Notes under the pieces: generated by a model
The model's database searches: none
The model's input: only the letters and a program-made list of their open reading frames with translations
Told to the model about the DNA's origin: nothing
Assembly: GCA_030278955.1 (NCBI GenBank)
Contig: JAOANR010000002.1
Span: 10,157,982-10,221,981 of the forward strand
Length of the DNA stretch: 64,000 bases
Reading direction: 5' to 3'
DNA from: Hygrophila difformis
Taxonomy: Eukaryota; Streptophyta; Magnoliopsida; Lamiales; Acanthaceae
Shown: piece after piece, positions 44,906 through 55,098 of the stretch
Layout of the letters: each line of letters begins with the position of its first letter
How positions within the stretch are numbered: the first letter of the stretch is position 1
Translations under genes and position numbers: made by a program

Positions 44906-47435
44906 TGTAATACCCGAGAATTTTGCAACATAAAACAATAATTAAATAAATAAACAATAAATAAAATAAATACAATAAATAAATAAATTCAGCAAATAAA
45001 TAAATAAAGATAAGGAAATGAGAAATGAGATTTAACTTAAAAAGGAATTAAAGGAATTTAATTAAATAAAAAGAATTAAATAAAGATAAATAAATTGTAC
45101 ACCGAAACCCGACACCAGTGAACTCAAGAATTCGAGTCCAAACATGCAATTAGACCCGAGTAAAATTTAGAAAGGAAATAGGAACCCGAAGATACCCCGG
45201 AAATCGGAATCCGGGAGCATAGGGGGATAGAAGTCCGAAAGAGAGGAGGAAAGACACGACGGATCGCACGACCCGCCCAGACCGAAGTCCAGGTGAGTGC
45301 CGCGCGGTGGCCGCGCGGTGAAGGTGGAAAAGCCGTGCCACGACCGCGCCGAGCGACAGATTCGCCAGTTGCGAGATTCACTCGCCCGAATCCGGATTTT
45401 CCGACTTCGGTTGAACACCTTTCGGCTCAAGACTCTTAGAGGCAGACCTTGGACGTCCCTAGGTCATGTTTACCTATAAATAAGACCTCTTGAAAGCCAC
45501 GAACACTTTTCAAAACCCTACGATACTCTCTATACACAAAACCCTAGATCCGGAAGTCATCGGAGGCACCAAAACCGAGCTGGGATTGCCGTGGACGAGT
45601 TTGAGAGATCTCCAATGTCGTGGTAAGTTAGATCCGTTCATCCATCTCATTTTTAATTCAAAAACGAAACCCTAATTCTCTTCTTTTTCTTTCTACACCC
45701 CGAATCGGATCTAGAATGAAGAACCCGACGAACGGAGAGGATAAACGGTGGACTGGAAGCCACGCCTTCGAACTCGACGATCCCGGAAGACTACGAATCA
45801 GTAAATTGACACTTACATAGTTTTGGGAGTAATTAAAACACTTAACCTAAAAGCTTAATCGAAACTTTCAAAATCTGTCAACGGATGATTTCTACCGGCG
45901 CAACAGTTTTGTCGAATTTTTCCGAACCTTTAAACGTCTTCAATCACCTGTAAAATTTTGAGAATTTTTCATGATTATTTGATATGTGAAATCCACCCGA
46001 AACCGAACTGCTTGAAATTGGATCTTGCGTTTCTTGACAGAACATTGGTCAGAACTTGATGACGTTTTTGACATTCGATCTAGACCAATTTAGATCTTTA
46101 GCCGAACATGAAAGTTGTAGACAAATGTCTTTAAAAGGTCTCTGTAAAATTTCATTAAGTTTGGGGTTGATTTGCTATGGTAGATCTTGATAATCTTGAA
46201 CTGCTGTACTCAAAATTCGGACAGATTAATGATATGACGAAAATTGATGTTTTTGACCTGTTTTGGTATCTTGGATTGAAAATGTTAAAACACAAAAGTT
46301 GTTCATCTCGATGTTTCCGAGTCAGTGGTAAAATTTCATAATTTTTGGAATTAAACTCGATTTTTAATGAATTTTGAAGTAAACTGTGGTTGACCGAGTC
46401 AAATCTTGAAATCTTGTTGAAACGGTGAAACTAGCCTTTAAGGTTTAAACGGGTAGAAGATTCTTTGAAATAAATACATGAAATCTAAATTTAGGAAATC
46501 CCTTTACAAACTTGATCTTTAAAATTAGGGGGTGAGTGCTCTGCAGGGTGCCCTCCTAACGATTCACTTCGTGCCTTTATGGACGATGGTGACCCCGCGC
46601 GAAACTTTTGAGATATGTTGCCAAAACGACATGAGATATATAGCCTACACTCTCTTGAATATCCATATGGGTTTCCCGAGGCTCCGGAGTGGTACTGGGT
46701 ATGGCAGATACGGCTGCGGCCGCCGGTTTCCGGCTAAACTTGTTGATATCGCGATGAAATCGTGAAATACTTGAAATAATAAATCTTGGGAGTAATGGGG
46801 ATAGTTAAATGTTTAATTATGGTCCTTTTAAATTATGAAATGCTTTATTTAAATTAATTATGACTTTTATTTAAATTATGCTGAATGTACTATTGGTTAG
46901 TGCCATGATTTAATTATGCGAATTAGTTATATTATTAAATTGAATTATTTATGATTATTATCATGCTTTTATGTAATTATTAAATTAATGGCTTTTAAAC
47001 CCTACGATCATGCATGTGTTAACTTACTCAGCAAGTTGTGCTGACCAAACCATTTATTTTTCCTTTTCCTTTACAGAGTATGTGGAACAGACATGAGCAC
47101 GTCCATGCATGGGGGGACTTATATTTTCCAAAACTTATTATTTAAATTCTTGCATTATACTAGAGAATAAACGGGCCTGTTTAACCCGTGTTTTGACCAT
47201 GTCGGTCGTATTTACATTTCCGCTGCACTATTATACTTAAATACTATTTCCACTGCATTATGATATTATTATTTTCGAGACTATACTGTATGGGCTCTTT
47301 GCAAATGTTTTAAATATTTTAAATTACTGAAATACCTAGCCTTGCATCTCTTTAGTAAGCCGGAGAAACCATGTCTTACTAGGGAGGTGTGGCGGTGACA
47401 TCCCGACCTGGGTGACCAAAAACCGGGGTGTTACA
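44906..47435 (+). repeat. A4 5' LTR
   Basis: 2530 bp, TGTAATACCCGAG start and GGGGTGTTACA end. TATAAATA at 45475-45482; hairpin at 46525-46559 with the same wobble-pair arm as A2. Confidence 0.92.
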
Positions 47436-47438
47436 AGT

Positions 47439-47450
47439 TGGTATCAGAGC
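47439..47450 (+). promoter_or_regulatory. A4 primer-binding site (initiator-Met tRNA)
   Basis: TGGTATCAGAGC, 3 bases after the LTR. Confidence 0.88.
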
Positions 47451-47658
47451 CCGGCTATTTTTAAACTATTATTTTTAAACCATTATTATTTTTAAACTAC
47501 TATTAATATTTTGACTATTATTTTAAAATTTTAAGTATTATTTCCATGGAAAAATTTTTATTTTTAAAACCCATGGAAAAATATATATATAGTGCATTAA
47601 ATTATTTTTGGGGGGAATCATCATTTGCATTTGCATATTGCATCTCTGTTATGTTGAG

Positions 47659-47806
47659 AACCTAGAATCTTGGCGAACTTCAACTTAGAATCTTGGCGAA
47701 TTTCAACTTAGAATCTTAGCGAATTTCAACTTAGACTCATGGTGAATTTTAACTTAGAATTTTGGCGAAGTTTAACCTAGAATCTTGGCGAATATTAACT
47801 TAGATC
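47659..47806 (+). repeat. A4 leader tandem repeats before ORF1
   Basis: About seven imperfect units of 20-23 bp with core CTTAGAATCTTGGCGAA, ending 15 bases before the ORF1 start. It is the longest version of the array seen at 3765-3885 and 40600-40655. Confidence 0.75.
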
Positions 47807-47821
47807 TTTTGCTTGTGCTAG

Positions 47822-48421
47822 ATGGCTAGTCAAGATATGATGCAATTGATGATCAAAATGATGAACGTTCACCTTGATTCCCAACAAACCATACAACAAA
47901 TGAAAAATCGTATAGCTCACTTGGAGGCAAATCTGCACCAAAAGGGAGACTTAAGGGAAGCTGACCTCCAAAACTTTCTGAACTTGAGAGCCGCTGATCA
48001 AGGTCGCATAAAAGACTTAGAAACTCAAGTGCAAAAGCTCACCGAACGGAGCGATTCGATGATAGATAGAATCGAGGATCTAGGGACGGACCTGCTTGAC
48101 CTCACCGACATAGTAGTACCATATAGCCCTGTGGAAGACCATTTGATGGGACCACGAAGCCCAACACCCCCAGTAGAGAGCCCATCCGGCCTTATCCGTG
48201 GACGCTACGGAACCCTTGGACTCTGGCCCCACATGGTCCGCCCGTTGCCAAACCCGAGCCCCGTGGAGAGCCATCTGGAGGAGTCACCGGAACCAGTTCC
48301 GGAAGCCGTCGATCCACCATCCCCAGTGTTTCATGGACCCTTGGGCACCGGCCAAGTCTCTGATGAGGATGATCCAATGGAAGACCCCACTACTCTGCCA
48401 GAGGACGCAGAGATCCTTTAG
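47822..48421 (+). CDS. A4 ORF1: longer coiled-coil protein
   Basis: A 199-codon open frame starting MASQDMMQLM like A1. Residues about 20-100 look like an extended coiled coil (IAHLEANLHQK, IKDLETQVQKLTER, IEDLGTDLLDLTD), with an insertion of about 20 residues relative to A1. The second half is a proline- and acid-rich tail (EESPEPVPEAVDPPSP, DEDDPMEDP) absent from A1 and A3. No family recognised. An open frame in an old and otherwise altered element, with conserved start context and leader repeats, suggests the protein was kept under selection within the family. Role unknown. Confidence 0.65.
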   Translation: MASQDMMQLMIKMMNVHLDSQQTIQQMKNRIAHLEANLHQKGDLREADLQNFLNLRAADQGRIKDLETQVQKLTERSDSMIDRIEDLGTDLLDLTDIVVPYSPVEDHLMGPRSPTPPVESPSGLIRGRYGTLGLWPHMVRPLPNPSPVESHLEESPEPVPEAVDPPSPVFHGPLGTGQVSDEDDPMEDPTTLPEDAEIL

Positions 48422-48744
48422 ATACTTTGTCTTAGATAGTATATTTATGTTGCGCATCCTATTACTTGTATTAAATTTCTTTTAAGGAATAAAATGCAAG
48501 TTGATTTTTTTTTGCAAACCTTCAGCCCTAAACTATCGAAAAAAAAAAAGGAGAGACGAACCGGAATAGTTCCACCACATTTTCTCTAAACGATAACAGT
48601 CGAATCAGACAACTAAGCAAGGATACAACGGAAACATAAACTACTGAACATAATCAGCAAGATCATCCTTATACAATCCCCTAAAAAAACAACCAAATAA
48701 AACACTACAACTGCAAACCTAAATGGAGACGCAGAAACAAATGA
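48422..48744. other. Spacer where A4 homology ends
   Basis: Up to about 48515 it matches the post-ORF1 spacer of A1 and A3 (TTTTAAGGAATAAAATGC). After a T-run and an A-run (48540-48551) the sequence is of unknown origin and leads into the 3' end of the minus-strand gene. The junction between element and gene lies here. Confidence 0.5.
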
Positions 48745-50076
48745 TCACTGGTCGGGAGGCGGGAACTGACGACGCATATACTCGTCCATCTGACGCATGT
48801 AGGCATACATGTCGGTCATGGTGGCCTGCTGCTCTAGCTGCCTCGTAGTGATCGTATCCATGCGAGCCTGGTATAGATCCATCCTGGCATCGAAAGCGTC
48901 ATAACGAGCCTGCCCGGCTGCAAACCCAGCGTCTATACGAGCAAACCCAGCATCCATACTTAGCTGCATACCCTGCATCATCTGAAGTATCTGCGGCACC
49001 TCCGGATCCTGCTGGGGAACCACAGGAGGTGGAGGTGGCTGCTCAGGAGGGACAACCAGAATCAAACCATCACCATTGGGCTCCGGGCGAAGGACAGCCG
49101 GAGGAGCCCCACGTCGTAAGGCACTGCGTCGAGCGGCGTAGGTAGGAATACGGTAGACGCCGCCAGCAGCTAACTCATAAGGATCCGTCTCTGGTGACGC
49201 ACGGATCCCCTGAGCTGCACACATACCACAAATGAGGTGAACATGGGTAATCACCCTACTCCCTCGTCCTCGGCGCATACCCCTCAGGTTGTCTGCAATA
49301 CAAGCCCCAACATTCACCCTACCACCTCGGGCGATAAAGCAAATGGTTTCATAGACGTGGTCTAGAACGATATGGCTCCGGGTAATCGGCCGGACACGGC
49401 CTAACCAAATCTGAGCAAGCTCGCGCCACGGAGAGTCCATCGTCATCAATCGCAGCTCGTGGTCATGCTCGAGCCGAGGTCCCACCTCAGTGCACAAAAC
49501 GCCCCACGCAGGCGGGGGTATACGACCCTCAGGCTGTGGCCGGAATACGCCGTCTCAGGAAGGCCGAAGTAGACATTGATCGCCCGAGCACTGAAATCTA
49601 GATAGCGACCCCGAACCCAGACTCGGGACAAGTCGTTGTTCTCCCCAAGACCGCCAATGTTGGCGATGACCTCCATAGCTAAGTAACCAGAAGCGATGCC
49701 CTCGGGATGGCGCGCAAGTCCAGTCCACTGAAGATGGTCCAAAACTGGACTAACCCTGTCATCGTCCATATGACGAGGATCCAGGCCTCTCTCCGGGACA
49801 TAAGCCATGTTCCGACGAAGCTCGTCGAAATAGAATTCCTGAGAGGCCATCGTCGCAAACCGATGTCTATCGTGTCGATGGGGACGTACCTCGTCGGGAA
49901 GTTCCGTGAGTTTAGGGCCCCGCTGCTCCTCGTCCTCCTCGGACTCACCGTCATCAGTATCCGGCATCACCGGAGCAGCAGTACTAGGGCCAGCTGCATC
50001 ACGCCGAGTGGCTCGTCTCTTGGCCCCTGGAAGAACCATGAGAGACGCCCAGACAACCCACAAGAAAAGCATCATC
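48745..50076 (-). pseudogene. 'Putative plant transposon protein'-like gene, main exon, one frameshift
   Basis: Minus-strand exon after a CTGCAG acceptor (50082-50077). The start is probably MVLPGAKRRATRR near 50038. It has a basic and acidic N-terminus, then a domain typical of the plant-specific 'putative plant transposon protein' family (as I remember it, Pfam PF20167): YVPERGLD, GYLAMEVIANIGG, VWVRGRYLDFSARAINVYFG. A frameshift near 49500 separates this from the second half: WRELAQIWLGRVRPITRSH, VLDHVYETICFIARG, THVHLICGMCAAQGI. A proline-rich stretch and a methionine-rich coiled-coil-like tail follow. Such genes occur in bulk inside plant retrotransposon regions; function is not established. 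It lies antisense to A4. Confidence 0.7.
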
Positions 50077-50743
50077 CTGCAGATACCCAACCAATACCAA
50101 ATATAAGGGTAAATCCTACACAACAATTACATCAAGTATAGGACCGAAAAACGCAGGAACATGAAGTGTAGGCTCTACCACGAGCAATCCAAGAGGATAA
50201 CCAAACAAAGAATATGTCCAAACAAGTCCCAAAACTCTTTGGGACATTTAGTCAAACACGTTGTGTGTGCAATAAATCAAGTTCAAAGTTTACTTGTAAA
50301 CACATAGGAAACATCCCCAAATCAAAACAATTGCTTAGGCAATAACTCATCGTCATAATAGGGCACAAACCAACGACAACGAACTCATTCTCATGCCCGC
50401 AATACCAATACAAATCGGGAAATTCATATTCTCCCTAAAGCATGGAATCTAGTAAAAACTTACTCAAACTAGGCATACATTGTTGCACAAATACTTCCTA
50501 ATCAACAAAAATAACACCAAGTATCGCATAAGCTCGCCAATTGCACAAATTAAGTCTAAAAACAACTAATCCCCAATTCTTGTTCCTAAACCCTAATTTC
50601 GAAATTCACCCAAAGATTAAAGCTCAATGAAGCTTTGAGGTAAAAACCCGCTGCAATGCCCCTCGACAGCCTTTATACTATAATCCTATAGGACTGTTAA
50701 AGAGCTTGCCTAATTTTCCTACCGAAAGCGCACGATATCAAGC
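50077..50743 (-). other. 5' intron and first-exon region of the antisense gene
   Basis: Homologous to 36890-37520 read in the other orientation (shared segments such as ATTGCNCACANAACGTGTT, where N marks differences). It therefore represents the intron and leader of the same gene. The F element's end adjoins at 50744. No other gene seen. Confidence 0.55.
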
Positions 50744-53700
50744 TGCAATATTTATTTTTATTGTCGGGATCGTTCATTAGAGAGTTACACGATAGAAGCG
50801 TTTTAATAGGATTATTAGTTCAAGAACCTGTGTCTGCTCTTGGTTTAAGGATGGTGGAATGATGATGACTAAGAATTTAATGCTGAACTGTAAATGCATA
50901 AAGCTGTAAACAATAATAAAGAAAACAATTGAAATGATGTTGAGTGTTATGGTTATGTTCATGAGTTTAAGATAATGTGGACCAAATCAAATAAACGAAA
51001 TAAGAATATGATGAGAATATCATACTTCAATGGTTCAAACAGAATGAATGTTCATCGAGATAGACAAATCCTCTATGCAACTTAATCAAATCTTCATGTC
51101 TTAAATCACTTCCCAAGACAGGTACTTGTGATTCAGTGTCATGACATTCTAAGCACTGAAATCATAGGATACTGTTACCGCAGGATGATCGGTCAGACTC
51201 ATTCTGTGACAACAAGCTTCTTAGAACTGTCACTTAATCTATTTCTTTCGGACTCAGATTAAGCCTTTGACAACTCAAGGTCATTTCTAAATCATCTTAT
51301 ATTCATCTGAACTTGAAGTTGTTCTTTTTACTACTCTGAGTCAAACTGGTCTCATGACCCTATATTGGATGTCCTCTACAAGAAGTGAAAAAGCAAGTAT
51401 TTAAATCTATCATCCAATGTTTTCATAAGACTTGACTCCTCAGAGTAATTCCTTCAAGTAGTTGTAAGAAGTAATAGTCCTGTAAGTATATCAAGATGAA
51501 ATTGCTATTCAAAATCCTTGACTTATCCAGACCACTCAGATTCATATAGATGCTTTAGCTTGAGAAATCTCTGTAAACAATTCCAAATACCCATGACTTG
51601 ACTCAGGATTAGTAGGAATGTAGAAAGAATATTTAATCTCCTACCCATAGCATATAGTGGAAACTATAAAGCTATGAACCCTGGAAATTAATCTTCCTAA
51701 AACTCCACTAACTATTGGGACAAAAGATGGTTTTTGAAACACCTTTCCCTTTTAAACGACAGGTACTAAATGTCCAACTAAAGAACAAGTTTGTTCTTCA
51801 TTATCCTGAGTAAATAATGATTGAGAAAACTTATATCATCATCTTTCTCAATGTACTAATGAAAATAGTAATATGAATTACAGATATGAATTATGAGTCT
51901 GTAATTGTGAAGTAAAATTACTCATCATAAACTGAGAAATATCCCAAAATATCATATGTATAGGTAATATTATATGTATAAGGAAATGATGAGGGTTCTG
52001 AGTCCTCTTAATCAAAATGATAGAGTGTTTCCAAAATATACACTGGAAACTAGACAGAATTAGGAAATCACTTTCCTATGAAAAAGATTTGAGAAATAAT
52101 TCTGCAAAATAGGTGTCCAAAATAGCTCGCAGTAACTACTTTGGGTTTCAAACTATGAACATTCCAATTTTCCGCACGCTATGTCTGTACAGCGTGGAGG
52201 GAGTTATTGTTCAAAGAATGTTCCTCAGATTTTATTTATACAAAGAACCGAATGCCTCGCAGTAATTTCTGTAAGAATGCGGCGAGGTGTTCAATTCCTA
52301 CTTATAAGATAGGGGTTATATATGTATAAGAAGTAGAAGTGAGTAGTTGATGCCCCAAGAAATGGGAATCAATTCTGTTGCTATTATAAGTTGGTTCTCT
52401 CACTTTGTCGAAATGACATTGCTAGAGTATTGAAATAGCCTGTCTCTAAACAAAGTTATCTAAATATCTCCTCGCGTCATCTTTTAAGATGAAGCGTGGC
52501 TTTATCTTTAGGTGAAGTAAATGATCAAGTCTTATAACTTTCATAACTACCCTCTAGAATTTCTGTTCAGAAAATATTGAGAACAGAACCTTTAACATCC
52601 AAATTCGTAAACTTAAAGTTGTTAATTCTTAAAGATTATCATGCGATGATTAACACTGCATGGGTCTTTAGGAACCTTTTAGAGTTCTGAACATTAATCT
52701 CTGTGATTTCTTCCAAATTTGTGATCGAGACATTATATCAACAAGGAATCGAATGAATTCACAATTCTGCTAGTTCATACCTAACTCGGTTACAAAATCC
52801 AAACTTCTTGCGTAATTAGAACGAACAAATTACGAATTAAAGATATGAAAGTATTATCATCTTCGAGAATCAAATTATCGATGTGATGCAAATTCCAAAA
52901 AGTGAATATTGTAATTGAGGTTTATACTTCTCTGAAACAGAATTGAAAAACAATAGATTTCTGATATTCTTTGAAAATTGTAACCAGAAAGATAAGAAAT
53001 GCACGATTTGATAACTGATCATTCTTCATATATCTTGAATAACAAAGAATTAAAAACGAATACACCTGGAAATCTGATTACAATCAGAATAATGCAAAGG
53101 TGAGCGAAGAAGTCGGAAGTTAGATGGTGATCGTCGTAATGGATGAACAAGCATTCCGATAGCAATTCTTCTTCCAGGGTATCCTCAAGATCGTCGTAAT
53201 GGATGAACAAGCATTCCGATAGCAATTCTTCTTCCAGGGTATCCTCAAACTAATCTACTAAAATATTCCGAAGAAAATCTACTGCGAAAATGAATTACAA
53301 ATCTGAAGAACTTGGAGTAAATTGCAGTGAAATGTAAATCCTAGCTAACCTACCTACTGAATTCTAAAAGTGAATTGGAGAGTAAAATTGAGCTATTCTC
53401 TTCAATCTCCCGCTACTTGAGCTGATCCCCCAAGGGTCTTATTTATAGATGGGCGTTGTAACTGCTTCAGCCTTGGATGATAACCGCTCGCATCAGAATA
53501 GCTCTCCTCTCGCTTTATTCAGTTCTTTCAAAGCGAGAGTCAGAAATGTAATTATCTTTCTTGACAAAGCGAGATCTCACAGTCTCTTCAAACAGTTTGC
53601 TTCTCGCCGTAATATCTAAAGCTTCCTGTCTTGCACAAACTTCCTTTCCTCGCGATGTCAAACAATCATCGCGTGGGCTTTAGCTTCTGAACATTTTCCT

Positions 53701-54031
53701 TAGATCTTTCCTGATTTCGTATGTAAGTCCTCGCACTTCCTCTTTCCTCGCTATGTCTTTTCCATTTCCCGCTGCTTTTCAGCTTAACTTCCTGCTGAAT
53801 GACAAAGCGTGAGTCAGTTCAAATAAAAACATAGCGTGCGAGACTTGCAATGAAAACTTAGAATTTCAAGCCATTTTCATTGTAATTCCAACTTCTTCAC
53901 AATCTTAGTTCTTCTTCCATCTTTTCTGATCTTCTATGATTATTCATTAAAAACTAATGGAATTAAGAACAAAAGATCATCATTAAGACACTAAATTGGA
54001 CGCAAATGACAGTCATAAAAGACTGTCATCA
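50744..54031 (-). repeat. F 3' LTR (outer end approximate)
   Basis: About 3.29 kb. The inner end TGATGACAG at 54031 is well supported by the adjacent purine tract. The outer end is placed at 50744 by comparison with the G LTR end (both read GAACGATCC...TGCA), but homology runs some 25 bp further, so the boundary is uncertain. A TATAAATA-type box lies near 53440-53448 on the minus strand. Numerous CTCGC/GCGAG inverted modules lie at about 52130-53860. Confidence 0.6.
53129..53248. repeat. 60-bp tandem duplication in the F LTR
   Basis: Two identical, adjacent 60-bp units containing TCGTCGTAATGGATGAACAA and TTCTTCTTCCAGGGTATCCT. Identity suggests a recent slip or unequal exchange. Confidence 0.9.
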
Positions 54032-55098
54032 CCATCCTCACATTTAGAAACACTTGTCCTCAAGTGGTAGGAAACTTGTAAAGTTTCAAAGAATAAGTCC
54101 AATTAGTGGCTCCCAGGATTTAGATGTTCATGTAAGATTCTCCTGGATCACTACCTTCTCTTTTCCAACTATCTCAAGCTCAACTCTTTCAACTGATTGA
54201 TGCTTCATACCTAACTTTGAATTCACCAGATTTCATGAAAACATTAACAAAAGTGATTTGTATTTATGTGAATTATTGTTCTGCTCCTTAGTTAGTCAGA
54301 TTTCTCTTCTCACGCTCAATCCTCTCCAACTCATGTGCATATCTTGTGCTTCTGAATCCTTACTCAAAAAGAATAAACTAAAACACACTCTTTTTTTTTT
54401 AAATCAAGGGGTGGCCTTCCGCGGCTTTCAATAGCTCGGTTTCACATTATTAGGAGGAGTCGCATGGCCTGACATTGCAGATGAAACTTCAACTCCCCTG
54501 CCCTTGATTATGCTCTTTTAAAGTTCTTCAACTCATAAATCAGAGGGGCAGCTGTGCCAGCTACTTATATCCACATTATTTTACCACGGCTGTTTCTGAA
54601 ATTTCCCTTGCTCTCTTTTTTTTTTTTTCGAACTCTTACTTCACTCAATATGCACACTCATCTTCCAAGAGAGACTAGATTAGATCAATCCTTCTAACCT
54701 TGTGCAGTTGTTGTTTAGAGTATACAAATCACTAGAGTTAATATAATCATAAAATCTTCAAACTGTTCATCTAGTAATGACATCAATCAATCTCAGAGTT
54801 TACAACTGAAAATAGTTTTCAAGAGCGGCTCATGCTTGCAGTGAAAATCTATAAAGTAGATGTCTCCATAGCAACCACTTTAGACTCATCTTCTATTCCT
54901 TCATTAGTTTATTGGCCTACTTGAGTTTGTTTTTTTTTTTAAATGATCTTAACTTGAAATTCAATCCTGTGACACACTTCATATTAACTCTATTCTAAGT
55001 TATATTCACAAATTGAAATAAATGGAAGCAGGAAAGAAATAAAGAAAGAAAGACTGCAATAAAAGAAAAAGAAGGTTACAGAAAACTCCCCTGTGATC
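54032..55098 (-). other. F 3' untranslated region and polypurine tract
   Basis: AT-rich, no gene seen. T-runs near 54388, 54607 and 54928; a short GC-rich segment CTTCCGCGGC near 54416. On the minus strand the polypurine tract at 54042-54032 directly abuts the 3' LTR. Confidence 0.6.

Larger units (their letters stand above)
44906..50743 (+). mobile_element. A4: family A element with long ORF1 and an antisense gene
   Basis: 5' LTR 44906-47435, primer-binding site 47439-47450, leader repeats, and a 199-codon ORF1. No gag is found where expected; from about 48520 the sequence is unlike A1 and A3. A plant-transposon-protein gene lies in antisense at 50743-48745. The 3' end is not in view because F follows. 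The right limit given is only where F begins. Confidence 0.7.

Noticed and set aside
53019..53225. A 68-codon minus-strand frame with a repeated 20-residue unit
   Set aside because: Product of the 60-bp tandem duplication in the F LTR; no support as a gene.
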